From assembly GCA_947645965.1 (NCBI GenBank), contig CANSES010000003.1, positions 1 through 64,000 of the forward strand: DNA of 64,000 bases, written 5' to 3'. Under the pieces are notes generated by a model, which had not been told where the DNA came from, searched no databases, and was given only the letters and a program-made list of their open reading frames with translations. The translations under genes and the position numbers were made by a program. Positions 9,074 to 20,914 of the stretch are shown piece after piece (the stretch's first letter is position 1; every line of letters starts with the position of its first letter). This stretch comes from an uncultured Enterorhabdus sp. Lineage in GTDB: Bacteria > Actinomycetota > Coriobacteriia > Coriobacteriales > Eggerthellaceae.

Positions 9074-10552
9074 ATGGAGGCTTTCGCCGATGTGGCCCTG
9101 CTGTCGCGCCTTCAGTTCGCGTTGACCGTGGCCTATCATTTCCTGTTCGTGCCGCTGTCCATCGGTCTGGGGCTCATTTTGGCCATCAACGAAACGCGCT
9201 ACTATCGCACACGGAAACCGGAGGACGCCGCCGCGACGAAGTTCTGGGTGAAGATATTCACCGCCACCTTCGCCATCGGCGTGGCCACGGGCATCACCAT
9301 GGAGTTCTCCTTCGGCACCAACTGGGCGAACTACTCGCGCTTCGTGGGCGACATCTTCGGAGCGCCCCTGGCCGCCGAGGCCCTGCTGGCCTTCTTCCTG
9401 GAGTCCGTCTTTCTGGGCGTGCTGCTGTTCGGCCGCAAGCGCGTGTCGCCGAAGTTCTATATGGTGTCCGCCTGGCTCGTGTGGGCCGGATCGTGTCTGT
9501 CGGCCCTGTGGATCCTCATCGCGAACTCCTGGATGCAGACGCCGGCCGGCGCCGAGCTGAACGCCGACGGCACCGAGGCCGTGATCACCGACTTCTTCGC
9601 CGCCGCCTTCAACCCGTCCATCTTCGCCCGCTACACCCACACCGTGGACGCCCTGCTCATCATGGGCGCCTTCGTGGCCATGGCCGTGGCCGGCTGGTAC
9701 ATGCTGAAGAAGCGCCACAGCGATTTCGCCATGAAGACCATGCGCATCGCCGCGGTGGTGGGCATCGTCACCTCCTGCGCCATGATCGTGTTCGCCCACG
9801 CCTCGGCCGTGGTGGTGTGGGAGGAGCAGCCCACCAAGCTCGCCATGATGGAGGGCATGTACGACTCCGAGGTGCCGCCGCTCTACGCCGTGGGCATCGT
9901 GGATGAGGAAACCCAGGAGGTCATCGCTCCCTTCGCCATTCCCGGCGGCACGAGCTTTCTGGCCACGGGCAACTTCGACACGGTGTACCCGGGCCTAAAC
10001 GAGCTGGCCCAGACCGAGGAGTACGGCGACATGGTGGTGGAGGATATGCCGGTGAACCTGGTGTTCCAGAGCTACCACCTCATGGTGGCCATGTACGGCC
10101 TCATCATGGTGACGAGCATCCTCGTGCTCGTGTTCACCTTCCGGGGCGGCCGCATCGCGAAGATGCGCTGGCTGCAATGGCTCGCGGTGCTCTCGCCGCT
10201 GTGGCCCTTCATCGCCATCCAGACCGGCTGGATCACCGCCGAGGTGGGCCGCCAGCCCTGGGTGGTGTACCCGAGCGCGACCGGCCCCGACGGCGTGGCT
10301 CTGCTCACGGCTGACGGCATCTCGATGTCGGTGTCGGCGCCCGAACTGTGGCTGACCATCGGATTGTTCATCGTGGTGTACCTGGTGCTGCTCATCGGCT
10401 GGGCCCGCGTGGTGGGCCGTTTCATCAAGGAGGGCCCCGCGACCGAAGGGAAGGCCCTGGCCGCGGACGAGGCGGTAGAGGTCGTCGTGGCCGAGAGCGG
10501 CGGGGACGGCGCGGTCGTCGTGGCCGAGGCCGCCGCGAAGGGAGGCGAATAG
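9074..10552 (+). CDS. cydA: Cytochrome bd quinol oxidase subunit I
   Basis: CydA carries the haems of the bd oxidase and oxidises quinol with oxygen as acceptor in the membrane. The 492-residue sequence has multiple membrane helices, an N-terminal haem-ligand histidine in VAYHFLFVPLSIGLG, a second in ARYTHTVDALLIMGAF and the GRQPW motif (AEVGRQPWVVYP). The length suggests a short quinol loop. The RBS AAGGGGGTG precedes the ATG. In an otherwise anaerobic gene set this points to oxygen scavenging or microaerobic respiration. cydB follows directly. Confidence 0.96.
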   Translation: MEAFADVALLSRLQFALTVAYHFLFVPLSIGLGLILAINETRYYRTRKPEDAAATKFWVKIFTATFAIGVATGITMEFSFGTNWANYSRFVGDIFGAPLAAEALLAFFLESVFLGVLLFGRKRVSPKFYMVSAWLVWAGSCLSALWILIANSWMQTPAGAELNADGTEAVITDFFAAAFNPSIFARYTHTVDALLIMGAFVAMAVAGWYMLKKRHSDFAMKTMRIAAVVGIVTSCAMIVFAHASAVVVWEEQPTKLAMMEGMYDSEVPPLYAVGIVDEETQEVIAPFAIPGGTSFLATGNFDTVYPGLNELAQTEEYGDMVVEDMPVNLVFQSYHLMVAMYGLIMVTSILVLVFTFRGGRIAKMRWLQWLAVLSPLWPFIAIQTGWITAEVGRQPWVVYPSATGPDGVALLTADGISMSVSAPELWLTIGLFIVVYLVLLIGWARVVGRFIKEGPATEGKALAADEAVEVVVAESGGDGAVVVAEAAAKGGE

Positions 10553-10554
10553 CT

Positions 10555-11589
10555 ATGTTCGAGTTCTTCAGCGTGCTGTGGTTCTTCCTCATCTTCGTGC
10601 TCATCGCCGGCTACTTCGTGCTGGACGGCTTTGATCTGGGCATCGGCGTGCTGTCGCCCTTCATCGCGAAGAACGACGAGGAGCGCGCCGTGCTGCGCCG
10701 GGCCATCGGGCCGGTGTGGGACGGCAACGAGGTGTGGCTGCTCACGGCGGGCGGCGCCCTGTTCGCGGCGTTCCCCGACGCCTACGCCACCACCTTCTCC
10801 GGGTTCTACCTGGCGGTGATGCTGGTGCTGTTCGGCCTGATCGTGCGCGCCGTGTCCTTCGAGTTCCGCGCCGGCGATCCGGCCTGGGCGAAGCTGTGGG
10901 ACGGCTGCTTCTTCGTCGGCTCGCTTCTGCCGGCCCTGCTGCTCGGCGTGGCCGTGGGCAATATCTTCGCCGGCATCCCCATGGACGTTGTCGGCGACTA
11001 CGCCGGGGTGCCGCTGCTGGGGCTCATCACGCCCTTCACCCTGCTCACGGGCCTGCTCGGCCTGGTCATGTTCCTGGCCGCCGGCGCGGCCTGGGCGGCG
11101 CTCAAGGCCCCGCTCCCCTCGGCTCTGCGCGAGCGGGCGGTGCGGCTGCGCATGCCCTTGCAGGTGATCGCGCTGGTGCTGTTCGCCGTGGTGTCGGTGT
11201 TCGCCCTGGCTCTGGTGGGCACGGAGATGGATCCGGCCCTGGCACCGCTGCGCTGGCTGTTCGCCGCGCTGGTGGTGGTGGCCCTCGCGGCCTCCATCCT
11301 GGTGGGGCGCGCCCAGGACGGCGACTTGAAGGCGTTTCTGGCCCAGTCCGCGGCGATGATCGCGCTCGTGGGCCTGCTCGCCTGCTCGATGTTCCCCGTG
11401 CTCGTGAACGCGACTCCCGAGTCGGTGGGGCCGGCCATCACCATCTTCAACGCCGCCTCGTCCGAGCTGTCGCTGATGTGGATGACCATCATCACGGCCA
11501 TCGGCTTGCCGCTGGTGCTGGTGTACCACGTCATCATCTATCGCACCTTCCGCGGTCGCGTGACGCCCGAGGATCTGACGCACTACTAG
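10555..11589 (+). CDS. cydB: Cytochrome bd quinol oxidase subunit II
   Basis: CydB is the second membrane subunit. The 344-residue product begins with the typical FVLIAGYFVLDGFDLGIGVL and then GPVWDGNEVWLL, the family hallmark. The ATG at 10555 lies two bases after the cydA stop, with RBS GGGAGGCG. No cydDC exporter genes follow; a terminator ends the unit. Confidence 0.96.
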   Translation: MFEFFSVLWFFLIFVLIAGYFVLDGFDLGIGVLSPFIAKNDEERAVLRRAIGPVWDGNEVWLLTAGGALFAAFPDAYATTFSGFYLAVMLVLFGLIVRAVSFEFRAGDPAWAKLWDGCFFVGSLLPALLLGVAVGNIFAGIPMDVVGDYAGVPLLGLITPFTLLTGLLGLVMFLAAGAAWAALKAPLPSALRERAVRLRMPLQVIALVLFAVVSVFALALVGTEMDPALAPLRWLFAALVVVALAASILVGRAQDGDLKAFLAQSAAMIALVGLLACSMFPVLVNATPESVGPAITIFNAASSELSLMWMTIITAIGLPLVLVYHVIIYRTFRGRVTPEDLTHY

Positions 11590-11622
11590 GCTGCCGACCG
11601 ATCCGACGTTGTCCGTCTGCCC

Positions 11623-11653
11623 AAGGCGGGGCCCTGCGGCCCCGCCTTTTCTC
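11623..11653 (+). terminator. Rho-independent terminator of cydAB
   Basis: AAGGCGGGGCC (11623-11633) pairs perfectly with GGCCCCGCCTT (11638-11648) and runs into TTTTCTC. Confidence 0.85.
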
Positions 11654-11823
11654 TTGGCAGCGGTTGTGCCGAGCATCCCTTGCAAACCCTATGGAATTCC
11701 TTCGGCTACCTGGCACTTGTGATAGAGTGAAGCGGATTTACGCACCAGCGCGCGATGGCGCCTCTCCTGGGGCCCGACCGCGCGGCGAGACCCACGAATC
11801 CGCAGAGAAAGAAGACGTTGTCC

Positions 11824-14625
<2,802 letters not shown>

Positions 14626-14686
14626 GGGATTCGGCCCGTCGCCGGCCGCGTGCTCGGCCGTCCCAGGGTGCTGTTGATTGGTGATT

Positions 14687-15787
14687 ATGGAACTGAGAGA
14701 TTTGCAGAAGGAACTGGAAGGCGCGCGTTCTCGCCTGGGCGATGCGCGGGCCTTCCTGCATATCGACGAGAAGACCGCCGAGCTGGCGGCCTTGGACGAG
14801 CGCGCCGCGGCGCCGGATTTCTGGAACGACGCGGCGGCGGCCCAGGCGGTGAGCAAGCAGGCGTCGAACCTGCGGGCCACCATCGCCGACTACGAGCGCG
14901 CCTGCGGCCTGGCCGACGATGCCGCCGCGGCCCTGGAACTGGTGGGGGAGGACGAGGCCTTCGCCGAGGAGGCCGCCACGGCCACCGCGGCCCTCACCGA
15001 GCTTCTGGACGCCCTGGAGGTGGAGTCCTGGTTCGCCGGCGAGTTCGACGCGGGCGATGCCATCCTCACGGTGAATCCGGGCCAGGGGGGTCTTGAGGCC
15101 CAGGACTGGACCGAGATGCTCTACCAGATGTACGTCCACTACGCCGAGGACAAGGGCTGGAAGGTGACCGTGCTCGATCTCGTGCCCGGCGAGGGCATTG
15201 GCCTGGACAAGGCCACGATCCAGATCGAGGGGTGCTACGCCTACGGCATGCTGCGCAGCGAGATCGGCATCCACCGCCTTGTGCGCATCAGCCCCACCGA
15301 TGCCAAGAAGCGTCGCCAGACCACCTTCGCCAGCGTGGAGGTGCTGCCGGTGCTGACCGACGACATCGAGGTGGATCTGAATCCCGCCGACGTGCGCGTG
15401 GACGTGTACCGATCCTCGGGCCCGGGCGGCCAGTGCGTGAACACCACCGACTCGGCCGTGCGGCTCACCCACGAGCCCACGGGCATCGTGGTCACCTGCC
15501 AGAACGAGAAGAGCCAGCTGCAGAACAAGGAGGCGGCCTTCCGCGTGCTGAAGGCGAAGCTCTACGAGTTGGAAGAGCGCAAGCGCCAGGCCGAGATCGA
15601 CGAGCTGCGCGGCGCTCGCATGGACAACTCCTTCGGCAGCCAGATCCGCAACTACGTGCTGTTCCCCTACCAACTGGTGAAGGACCTGCGCAGTGGCGTT
15701 GAGACGGGAAATGTGGACGCAGTCCTCGGCGGCGCCCTGGAACCCTTCATCATCGGGTATCATACGTGGAGAGTATCGAACCAGTAG
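14687..15787 (+). CDS. prfB: Peptide chain release factor 2 (with variant SPT tripeptide)
   Basis: RF2 ends translation at UAA and UGA. The 366-residue product has the GGQ motif (SSGPGGQCVN, Gln about 249). At the stop-recognition position it reads RISPTDAKKRRQTTF (Ser202-Pro-Thr204), where RF2 proteins normally have SPF. It is assigned to RF2 rather than RF1 by overall layout and by its place after secA. The gene is continuous, without the +1 programmed frameshift seen in many prfB genes. TTG 14678 and GTG 14681 are alternative in-frame starts. TGA stops are scarce in this window (see findings). Confidence 0.93.
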   Translation: MELRDLQKELEGARSRLGDARAFLHIDEKTAELAALDERAAAPDFWNDAAAAQAVSKQASNLRATIADYERACGLADDAAAALELVGEDEAFAEEAATATAALTELLDALEVESWFAGEFDAGDAILTVNPGQGGLEAQDWTEMLYQMYVHYAEDKGWKVTVLDLVPGEGIGLDKATIQIEGCYAYGMLRSEIGIHRLVRISPTDAKKRRQTTFASVEVLPVLTDDIEVDLNPADVRVDVYRSSGPGGQCVNTTDSAVRLTHEPTGIVVTCQNEKSQLQNKEAAFRVLKAKLYELEERKRQAEIDELRGARMDNSFGSQIRNYVLFPYQLVKDLRSGVETGNVDAVLGGALEPFIIGYHTWRVSNQ

Positions 15788-15807
15788 CTTTCGAGAAGGG
15801 TTGCCTC

Positions 15808-16635
15808 ATGGATACGGCGCAGCTGGTGGGGAAGGCCACCGACATTCGCAGGGACATTCTGACCATGATCACGGAGGCGGGCAGCGGGCACCCCGGCGGG
15901 TCGCTCTCCTGCACCGACATTCTCACGGCGCTGTACTTCGGCGGCGTGCTGGATCACGACCCGGCCGATCCGGCCAAGCCCGGCCGCGACCGCTTCATCC
16001 TGGCCAAGGGCCACGCGGCCCCGGCGCTCTACGCCACCCTGGCCCACGCCGGCTATTTCCCCATCGACGAGCTTATGACCCTGCGCAAGCTGGGCACGCG
16101 CCTGCAGGGCCATCCCGATTCCAACCTGGTCCCCGGCGTGGAGGTGTCCACCGGCTCTCTCGGCCAGGGGCTTTCCGTGGCCGCAGGGCTCGCCGCGGGC
16201 CTGCGCCTCGCGGGCGAGGCGGGGCACGTGTTCACCGTCCTCGGCGACGGCGAGTGCGAGGAGGGCCAGGTGTGGGAGGCCGCCATGTTCGCCGCCCACC
16301 AGAAGCTCGGCCGCCTGGTGGCCATCATCGACAACAACGAGCTGCAGATCGACGGCTGCATCCACGACGTGTGCGACCCGGGCGATTTGGGCGCGAAGTT
16401 CGCGGCCTTCGGCTGGGACGTGCGCGAGGTGGACGGCCACGACATCGGCGCTCTCATCGAGGTCCTCGCCGCCGCGAAGAGCACCGACGGCACCGCTCCG
16501 GTTGCCGTCATCGCCCATACCGTGAAGGGTAAGGGCGTCTCCTTCATGGAGAACCAAGCGGGCTGGCACGGCAAGGCCCCCAGCCGCGAAGAACTGGACA
16601 CTGCCCTGGCCGATCTGGCCGCTCTGGCTGAATAG
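15808..16635 (+). CDS. Transketolase, N-terminal subunit
   Basis: This gene encodes the thiamine-diphosphate-binding half of a split transketolase, which moves two-carbon units in the non-oxidative pentose phosphate pathway. Visible motifs are ITEAGSGHPGGSLS, the catalytic-site AKGHAAPALYA, and GDGECEEGQVWEA ending in DNNELQIDG. The ATG at 15808 follows GAGAAGGG. The 275-residue length is typical for the split form. The partner subunit begins 12 bases after the stop. Confidence 0.93.
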   Translation: MDTAQLVGKATDIRRDILTMITEAGSGHPGGSLSCTDILTALYFGGVLDHDPADPAKPGRDRFILAKGHAAPALYATLAHAGYFPIDELMTLRKLGTRLQGHPDSNLVPGVEVSTGSLGQGLSVAAGLAAGLRLAGEAGHVFTVLGDGECEEGQVWEAAMFAAHQKLGRLVAIIDNNELQIDGCIHDVCDPGDLGAKFAAFGWDVREVDGHDIGALIEVLAAAKSTDGTAPVAVIAHTVKGKGVSFMENQAGWHGKAPSREELDTALADLAALAE

Positions 16636-16646
16636 GAGGCCCGATC

Positions 16647-17621
16647 ATGGTGAAACTTGCCGATGCCGTGAAGGCTCAGACGAAGAAGGCCACCCGCGCC
16701 GCTCTGGGCGCCACCCTGGCCGAGTTGGCCGAGGCGGGCGTGCCCGTGGTGGCCGTGGACGCCGATCTGACCGGCTCCACCACGATGAAGAAGCTGGCCG
16801 ATGCGGGACACGGCGACCGCCTGTTCAACTGCGGCATCGCCGAGCAGAACATGGTGGACGTGGCCGCGGGCCTGTCGTTGGCCGGCAACGTGGCCTTCAC
16901 CGGCTCCTTCGCCGTGTTCGGCACGGGCCGCGCCTACGACCAGATTCGCAACACCGTGTGCTATTCCGGCCTGAACGTGAAGATCACTCCCACCCATGCC
17001 GGCATCTCCGTGGGGCCCGACGGCGGAAGCCACCAGATGCTGGAAGACGTGTCCCTCATGCGCGGTTTGCCCGGCATGCGCGTGCTCGTGCCCGCCGACT
17101 ACGCCGCGGCCCGCGCCGCCATCAAGCTGGCCGCCGATACCGAGGGCCCCGTGTACGTGCGCATGGGCCGCGCCGCGGTGCCCTGCGTCTACGATGACGA
17201 CGTGGAGCTTCAGATCGGCCGCGCCTATGTGCTGCGCGAGGGCACCGATGTGACCATCGTGGCCAACGGCGTGGAGATCCGCGAGGCGCTGCTGGCCGCC
17301 GACAGGCTGGCCGCCGAGGGCATTTCCGCCGAGGTCATCGACGCTTTCTCGGTCAAGCCCCTCGATGGCGAGACCATCGGCGCGTCGCTGGCCAAGACCG
17401 GTTGCGCCGTGGTGGCCGAGGAGCATTCGGTCATGGGCGGTTTGGGCTCGGCCGTGGCCGAGTTGGCCGCCGCCACCAACCCGGTGCCCCTGGAGTTCGT
17501 CGGCGTGCGCGATCGTTTCGGCAAGTCTGGCGAGTTCGAGGAGCTGCTGGCCTACTTCGCCATCGACGCCGCGGCCATTGTTGAAGCTGTGAAAAAAGTT
17601 CAGGGCCGTAAAAGCCTCTGA
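16647..17621 (+). CDS. Transketolase, C-terminal subunit
   Basis: This is the pyrimidine-binding and C-terminal half of the same enzyme (324 residues). It shows the conserved Glu in FNCGIAEQNMVDVAAGL and THAGISVGPDGGSHQ, followed by a transketolase C domain (VIDAFSVKPLDGE, VVAEEHSVMGGLGSA). The RBS AGGAGG lies just upstream. Two-gene transketolases are common in anaerobes and Archaea. Confidence 0.93.
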   Translation: MVKLADAVKAQTKKATRAALGATLAELAEAGVPVVAVDADLTGSTTMKKLADAGHGDRLFNCGIAEQNMVDVAAGLSLAGNVAFTGSFAVFGTGRAYDQIRNTVCYSGLNVKITPTHAGISVGPDGGSHQMLEDVSLMRGLPGMRVLVPADYAAARAAIKLAADTEGPVYVRMGRAAVPCVYDDDVELQIGRAYVLREGTDVTIVANGVEIREALLAADRLAAEGISAEVIDAFSVKPLDGETIGASLAKTGCAVVAEEHSVMGGLGSAVAELAAATNPVPLEFVGVRDRFGKSGEFEELLAYFAIDAAAIVEAVKKVQGRKSL

Positions 17622-17627
17622 TAAAAT
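17599..17627 (+). promoter_or_regulatory. Candidate ftsEX promoter
   Basis: TTCAGG and TAAAAT are spaced by 17 bases, in an unusually AT-rich patch at the end of the transketolase gene, about 40 bases ahead of the ftsE start. Confidence 0.35.
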
Positions 17628-17667
17628 TAATCGGTCTCAGTACATGTCAATCTGAACGGAGCAAGCT

Positions 17668-18552
17668 GTGACGAATGAAAGGAACCAGGCTGCCCCTGGT
17701 CGCGGCGGCCGCCATGCCGGCGTGTCCGGTGGCAACCCGCGCACGCGCGCGGCGGCGCCCCAGCCGACGCATTCGCGCAAAGCGGCGATGACCTCGCAGC
17801 TGTCGCAATCGCTGCCGGTGTTGGAGGTCGACGAGACCGCGGGCCCCATGGGCGCGCCGGTCATCACCTTCGACCACGTGACCAAAACCTATCCGGCCCA
17901 GCCCAACAAGCCGGCGCTGTCGGACGTGACCCTGCAGATCTTCGCCGGGGAGTTCATCTTCCTGGTGGGCCATTCCGGCAGCGGCAAGTCCACCTTCATC
18001 CGCCTGCTCACCCGCGAGATCAAGCCCAGCCAGGGCAAGATCTACGTGGCCGACGAGGACCTCACCACCATGCGCAACTGGCGCGTGCCCTACCTGCGCC
18101 GCAACATCGGCTGCGTGTTCCAGGACTTCAAGCTGCTGCCGAACAAGACCGTGTTCGAGAACGTGGCCTTCGCCCTGGAGGTTATCGGGAAGAGCCGCCA
18201 CGTCATCAAGACCCAGGTGCCCGAGGTGCTGCGTCTGGTGGGTCTGTCCGATAAGCTGAACAGCTATCCCGACGAGCTGTCCGGCGGCCAGCAGCAGCGC
18301 GTGTCCATCGCGCGGGCCATCGTGAACCGCCCGCCGTTGCTCATCTGCGACGAGCCCACGGGAAACCTGGATCCCCAGACCTCCCGCGGCATCATGGACC
18401 TGCTCGAGCGCATTAACCGCACGGGCACCACCGTGCTCGTGGCCACCCACGACCGCGAGATGGTCGACAACATGCGTCGTCGCGTAATCGCGCTCGACCG
18501 CGGGCATCTGACCCGCGACCAGGACCGGGGGGTGTACGGCTTCGATGTCTAG
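17668..18552 (+). CDS. ftsE: Cell division ATP-binding protein FtsE
   Basis: FtsE is the ATPase of the FtsEX complex, which controls peptidoglycan hydrolases at the septum. The ABC domain shows GHSGSGKST, the Q-loop [18 protein letters not shown] and [13 protein letters not shown]. The GTG start with GGAG six bases upstream gives 294 residues, about 60 more than usual: a basic, probably disordered N-terminal extension. ATG at 17788 is an internal alternative with a weak RBS. The stop overlaps ftsX by 8 bases. Confidence 0.95.
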   Translation: MTNERNQAAPGRGGRHAGVSGGNPRTRAAAPQPTHSRKAAMTSQLSQSLPVLEVDETAGPMGAPVITFDHVTKTYPAQPNKPALSDVTLQIFAGEFIFLVGHSGSGKSTFIRLLTREIKPSQGKIYVADEDLTTMRNWRVPYLRRNIGCVFQDFKLLPNKTVFENVAFALEVIGKSRHVIKTQVPEVLRLVGLSDKLNSYPDELSGGQQQRVSIARAIVNRPPLLICDEPTGNLDPQTSRGIMDLLERINRTGTTVLVATHDREMVDNMRRRVIALDRGHLTRDQDRGVYGFDV

Positions 18553-19459
18553 TCTGTTCTATTTCTTCAAGGAATCGCTCCAGGGCTTCGCGCGGAACCT
18601 GTCCACCACCCTGGGCTCCATCATCACCATCTTCCTGTCGCTTCTGATCATCGGCGTGTTCCTGGTGGGCGGCACCATCATCGAGCGCTTGGTGTCCTCC
18701 ATCGAAAGCGAGGTGTCCATCACGGCCTACGTTGCCGACGATGCCTCCCAGGAGTCCATCGACGCGGTCATGAACACCATCAAGGGCATGGACGGCGTGG
18801 AGAGCGTCGGCTTCACCACCAAGGACCAGGCCCTGGAGAACTTCAAGAACTCCATGACCACCAACCCCGAGATCATCGAGCAGCTGGACGGCACGAACCC
18901 GCTGCCCGCTTCCATCGACGTGAACCTGTCCGACCCGCAGAAGGTCGAGCAGATCGCCGGGGCCATCGAGGCCGACGAGACCTTCCGTTCCATCTGCGAT
19001 GAGCCGGACAACCCGGCCGACTCGCTGAAGTACGGCCAGAAGACCGTCGACCGCCTGTTCTCGGTGACGAAGTACGTGCGCTACCTGGGCGTGGCTTTGG
19101 TGCTGCTGCTCGTGTTCATCGCGCTCGTGTTCATCAACAACACCATCCGCCTGGCCATTATGGCGCGCCGCAAGGAGATCGCCATCATGCGCCTGGTGGG
19201 TGCCTCGAACGGCTTCATCCGCGGGCCCTTCCTCATGGAAGGTGCGCTCCATGCGCTCATCGGCTCGCTTCTGGCCGTGGGCGTGTTGCAGGTGCTGCGC
19301 ATGTACGCCATGCCCAAGCTGCAGTCAGCCCTTTCCTTCCTGTCACTTGACGTGAGCGGCACCACCTATATGATGATCTATATCGTGCTGGTGGGTGCTG
19401 GTCTCATCATCGGTCTGCTGGGCTCTGCCTTCGCTATGAGGCGCTACCTCAAGGTGTAG
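18545..19459 (+). CDS. ftsX: Cell division membrane protein FtsX
   Basis: FtsX is the membrane partner of FtsE. It has an N-terminal membrane helix (about residues 25-45), a large extracellular domain (about 46-175) that would contact hydrolase cofactors, and three C-terminal helices with the [24 protein letters not shown] segment. The 304-residue length is typical. It is translationally coupled to ftsE and is followed by a terminator. Confidence 0.95.
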   Translation: MSSLFYFFKESLQGFARNLSTTLGSIITIFLSLLIIGVFLVGGTIIERLVSSIESEVSITAYVADDASQESIDAVMNTIKGMDGVESVGFTTKDQALENFKNSMTTNPEIIEQLDGTNPLPASIDVNLSDPQKVEQIAGAIEADETFRSICDEPDNPADSLKYGQKTVDRLFSVTKYVRYLGVALVLLLVFIALVFINNTIRLAIMARRKEIAIMRLVGASNGFIRGPFLMEGALHALIGSLLAVGVLQVLRMYAMPKLQSALSFLSLDVSGTTYMMIYIVLVGAGLIIGLLGSAFAMRRYLKV

Positions 19460-19489
19460 CGGCCCCGCGGACAAACTGGGAAGCGCCGA

Positions 19490-19528
19490 GCGCGATCCCC
19501 GCGGCTCATCGCCCGGGGATCGCGCTTT
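19490..19528 (+). terminator. Terminator after ftsX
   Basis: GCGCGATCCCCG (19490-19501) pairs perfectly with CGGGGATCGCGC (19514-19525), followed by TTT. Confidence 0.75.
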
Positions 19529-19547
19529 AGCATATAAAGGAGTCGAA

Positions 19548-20861
19548 GTGGTCCAAGACAACAACGGCAGGCACATTGCCCCCAACCCCCAGGCCCGAGC
19601 GGGCCGGCGCGCCGAGCAGGCGACGAACCATCTGCTGTTCCGCGTGTTCACGGCGATCATCTTGGTGGCTGTGGCCTTCTGCGCCGGATTCGTGCTGCGC
19701 GGCCAGACCGAGCTGGTGGCCAGCTGGGGCGTGCCGCTGTCCGATGCCGAGAAGCAGGCGCTGTCGCAGATTTCCCCGACGAACACCTACGACGAGTCGG
19801 TGTCGGCCCGGGTGGGCGAGGTGGAGCGCATCCTCTCCACCTACAGCATGGACCACGTGGACATCACCAAGGCCACCTATTCCACGCTTGACGACCTGAT
19901 GAAGGCCACGGGCGATCCCTATGCCACCTACTACAACCCCGATCTGTACAACAACTATATCAAGGAGACCTCCGAGCGCAGCTACGCCGGCATCGGCGTG
20001 GTGTTCGCCGACTACAACGGACGGGCCTACGTGGCCGATGTGTTCGAGGGCTCCGAGGCCGAGGCCAAGGGCGTGCAGCAGGGCGATTTCATCGACGCCA
20101 TCGACGGGGAGAACACGACGTCCTGGTCGATGACCGAGGTGGTGAACGCCCTGGCCAAGGACGAGGGGGCCGTAGTGTCGGTCACCTGGATGCGCCCGTC
20201 GAGCGTGGACGCCCAGACCGGCGAGCAGTTCACCACCTCGCTCGTGTGCAAGGTGTACGAGGAGGCGAACCTGTCCACCGAGCTGTCGGGGAACGTGGGC
20301 GTGATCAAGGTGCGCCAGATCACGAGCAACGCCGCCGATCTGGTGCGCCAGGCGGTGGAATCGCTGACGTCCCAGGGGGCCACGGCCTTCGTGCTGGATC
20401 TGCGCGACAACCCCGGCGGGTACCTGACCCAGGCAGTGGACATCGCCAGTTTGTTCATCGAGACCGGTGTGGTGGTGGAGATTCAGACCAACGAGGGCAC
20501 GCCGACCACGAAGAGCGCGGCGGGCAAGAAGGCCATCACCGATGCGCCCATGGTGGTGCTGGTGAACAAGTACACCGCTGCGGCCGCCGAGGTGCTGGCG
20601 GCGGCGCTGCTGGACAACCAGCGGGCCGAGGTGGTGGGCGAGACCACCCTGGGCAAGGGCTCGGTGCAGGTGGTGCGCGAGTTGGACTTCGGCGGGGCCG
20701 TGCGCTACACGGCGGCCTACTATCTGTCGCCGCTGGGCCAGCCCATCGACGGCGTGGGCGTGGTGCCCCAGGTGGGCGTGGCGGCCGACGACGATCCGGG
20801 CACCGACTCGCAGCTGAGCCTGGCCATCGACACGGCCCGGGCCCTGGCGCCGGCGGCCTAG
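19548..20861 (+). CDS. S41 (C-terminal processing) peptidase homologue lacking the catalytic serine
   Basis: The 437-residue protein has one N-terminal membrane helix (about residues 28-50), a PDZ domain (around YAGIGVVFADYNGRAYVADV) and an S41 domain (VLDLRDNPGGYL). The strand-helix that normally carries SxSASE reads NKYTAAAAEVLAAAL, so Ala345 stands where the nucleophile serine is expected. The catalytic lysine is kept at Lys370 (TLGKGSVQ), at the same 25-residue spacing as Ser430/Lys455 of E. coli Prc. It may be an inactive pseudoprotease, unless a nearby Thr substitutes. GTG start with RBS AAAGGAG. It lies between ftsEX and rnr. Confidence 0.85.
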   Translation: MVQDNNGRHIAPNPQARAGRRAEQATNHLLFRVFTAIILVAVAFCAGFVLRGQTELVASWGVPLSDAEKQALSQISPTNTYDESVSARVGEVERILSTYSMDHVDITKATYSTLDDLMKATGDPYATYYNPDLYNNYIKETSERSYAGIGVVFADYNGRAYVADVFEGSEAEAKGVQQGDFIDAIDGENTTSWSMTEVVNALAKDEGAVVSVTWMRPSSVDAQTGEQFTTSLVCKVYEEANLSTELSGNVGVIKVRQITSNAADLVRQAVESLTSQGATAFVLDLRDNPGGYLTQAVDIASLFIETGVVVEIQTNEGTPTTKSAAGKKAITDAPMVVLVNKYTAAAAEVLAAALLDNQRAEVVGETTLGKGSVQVVRELDFGGAVRYTAAYYLSPLGQPIDGVGVVPQVGVAADDDPGTDSQLSLAIDTARALAPAA

Positions 20862-20914
20862 GGGCAAGTGGAAAGGGCTTGGCGCGCGAGCGGCCGGGCC
20901 ACGGACGGGGGAGG

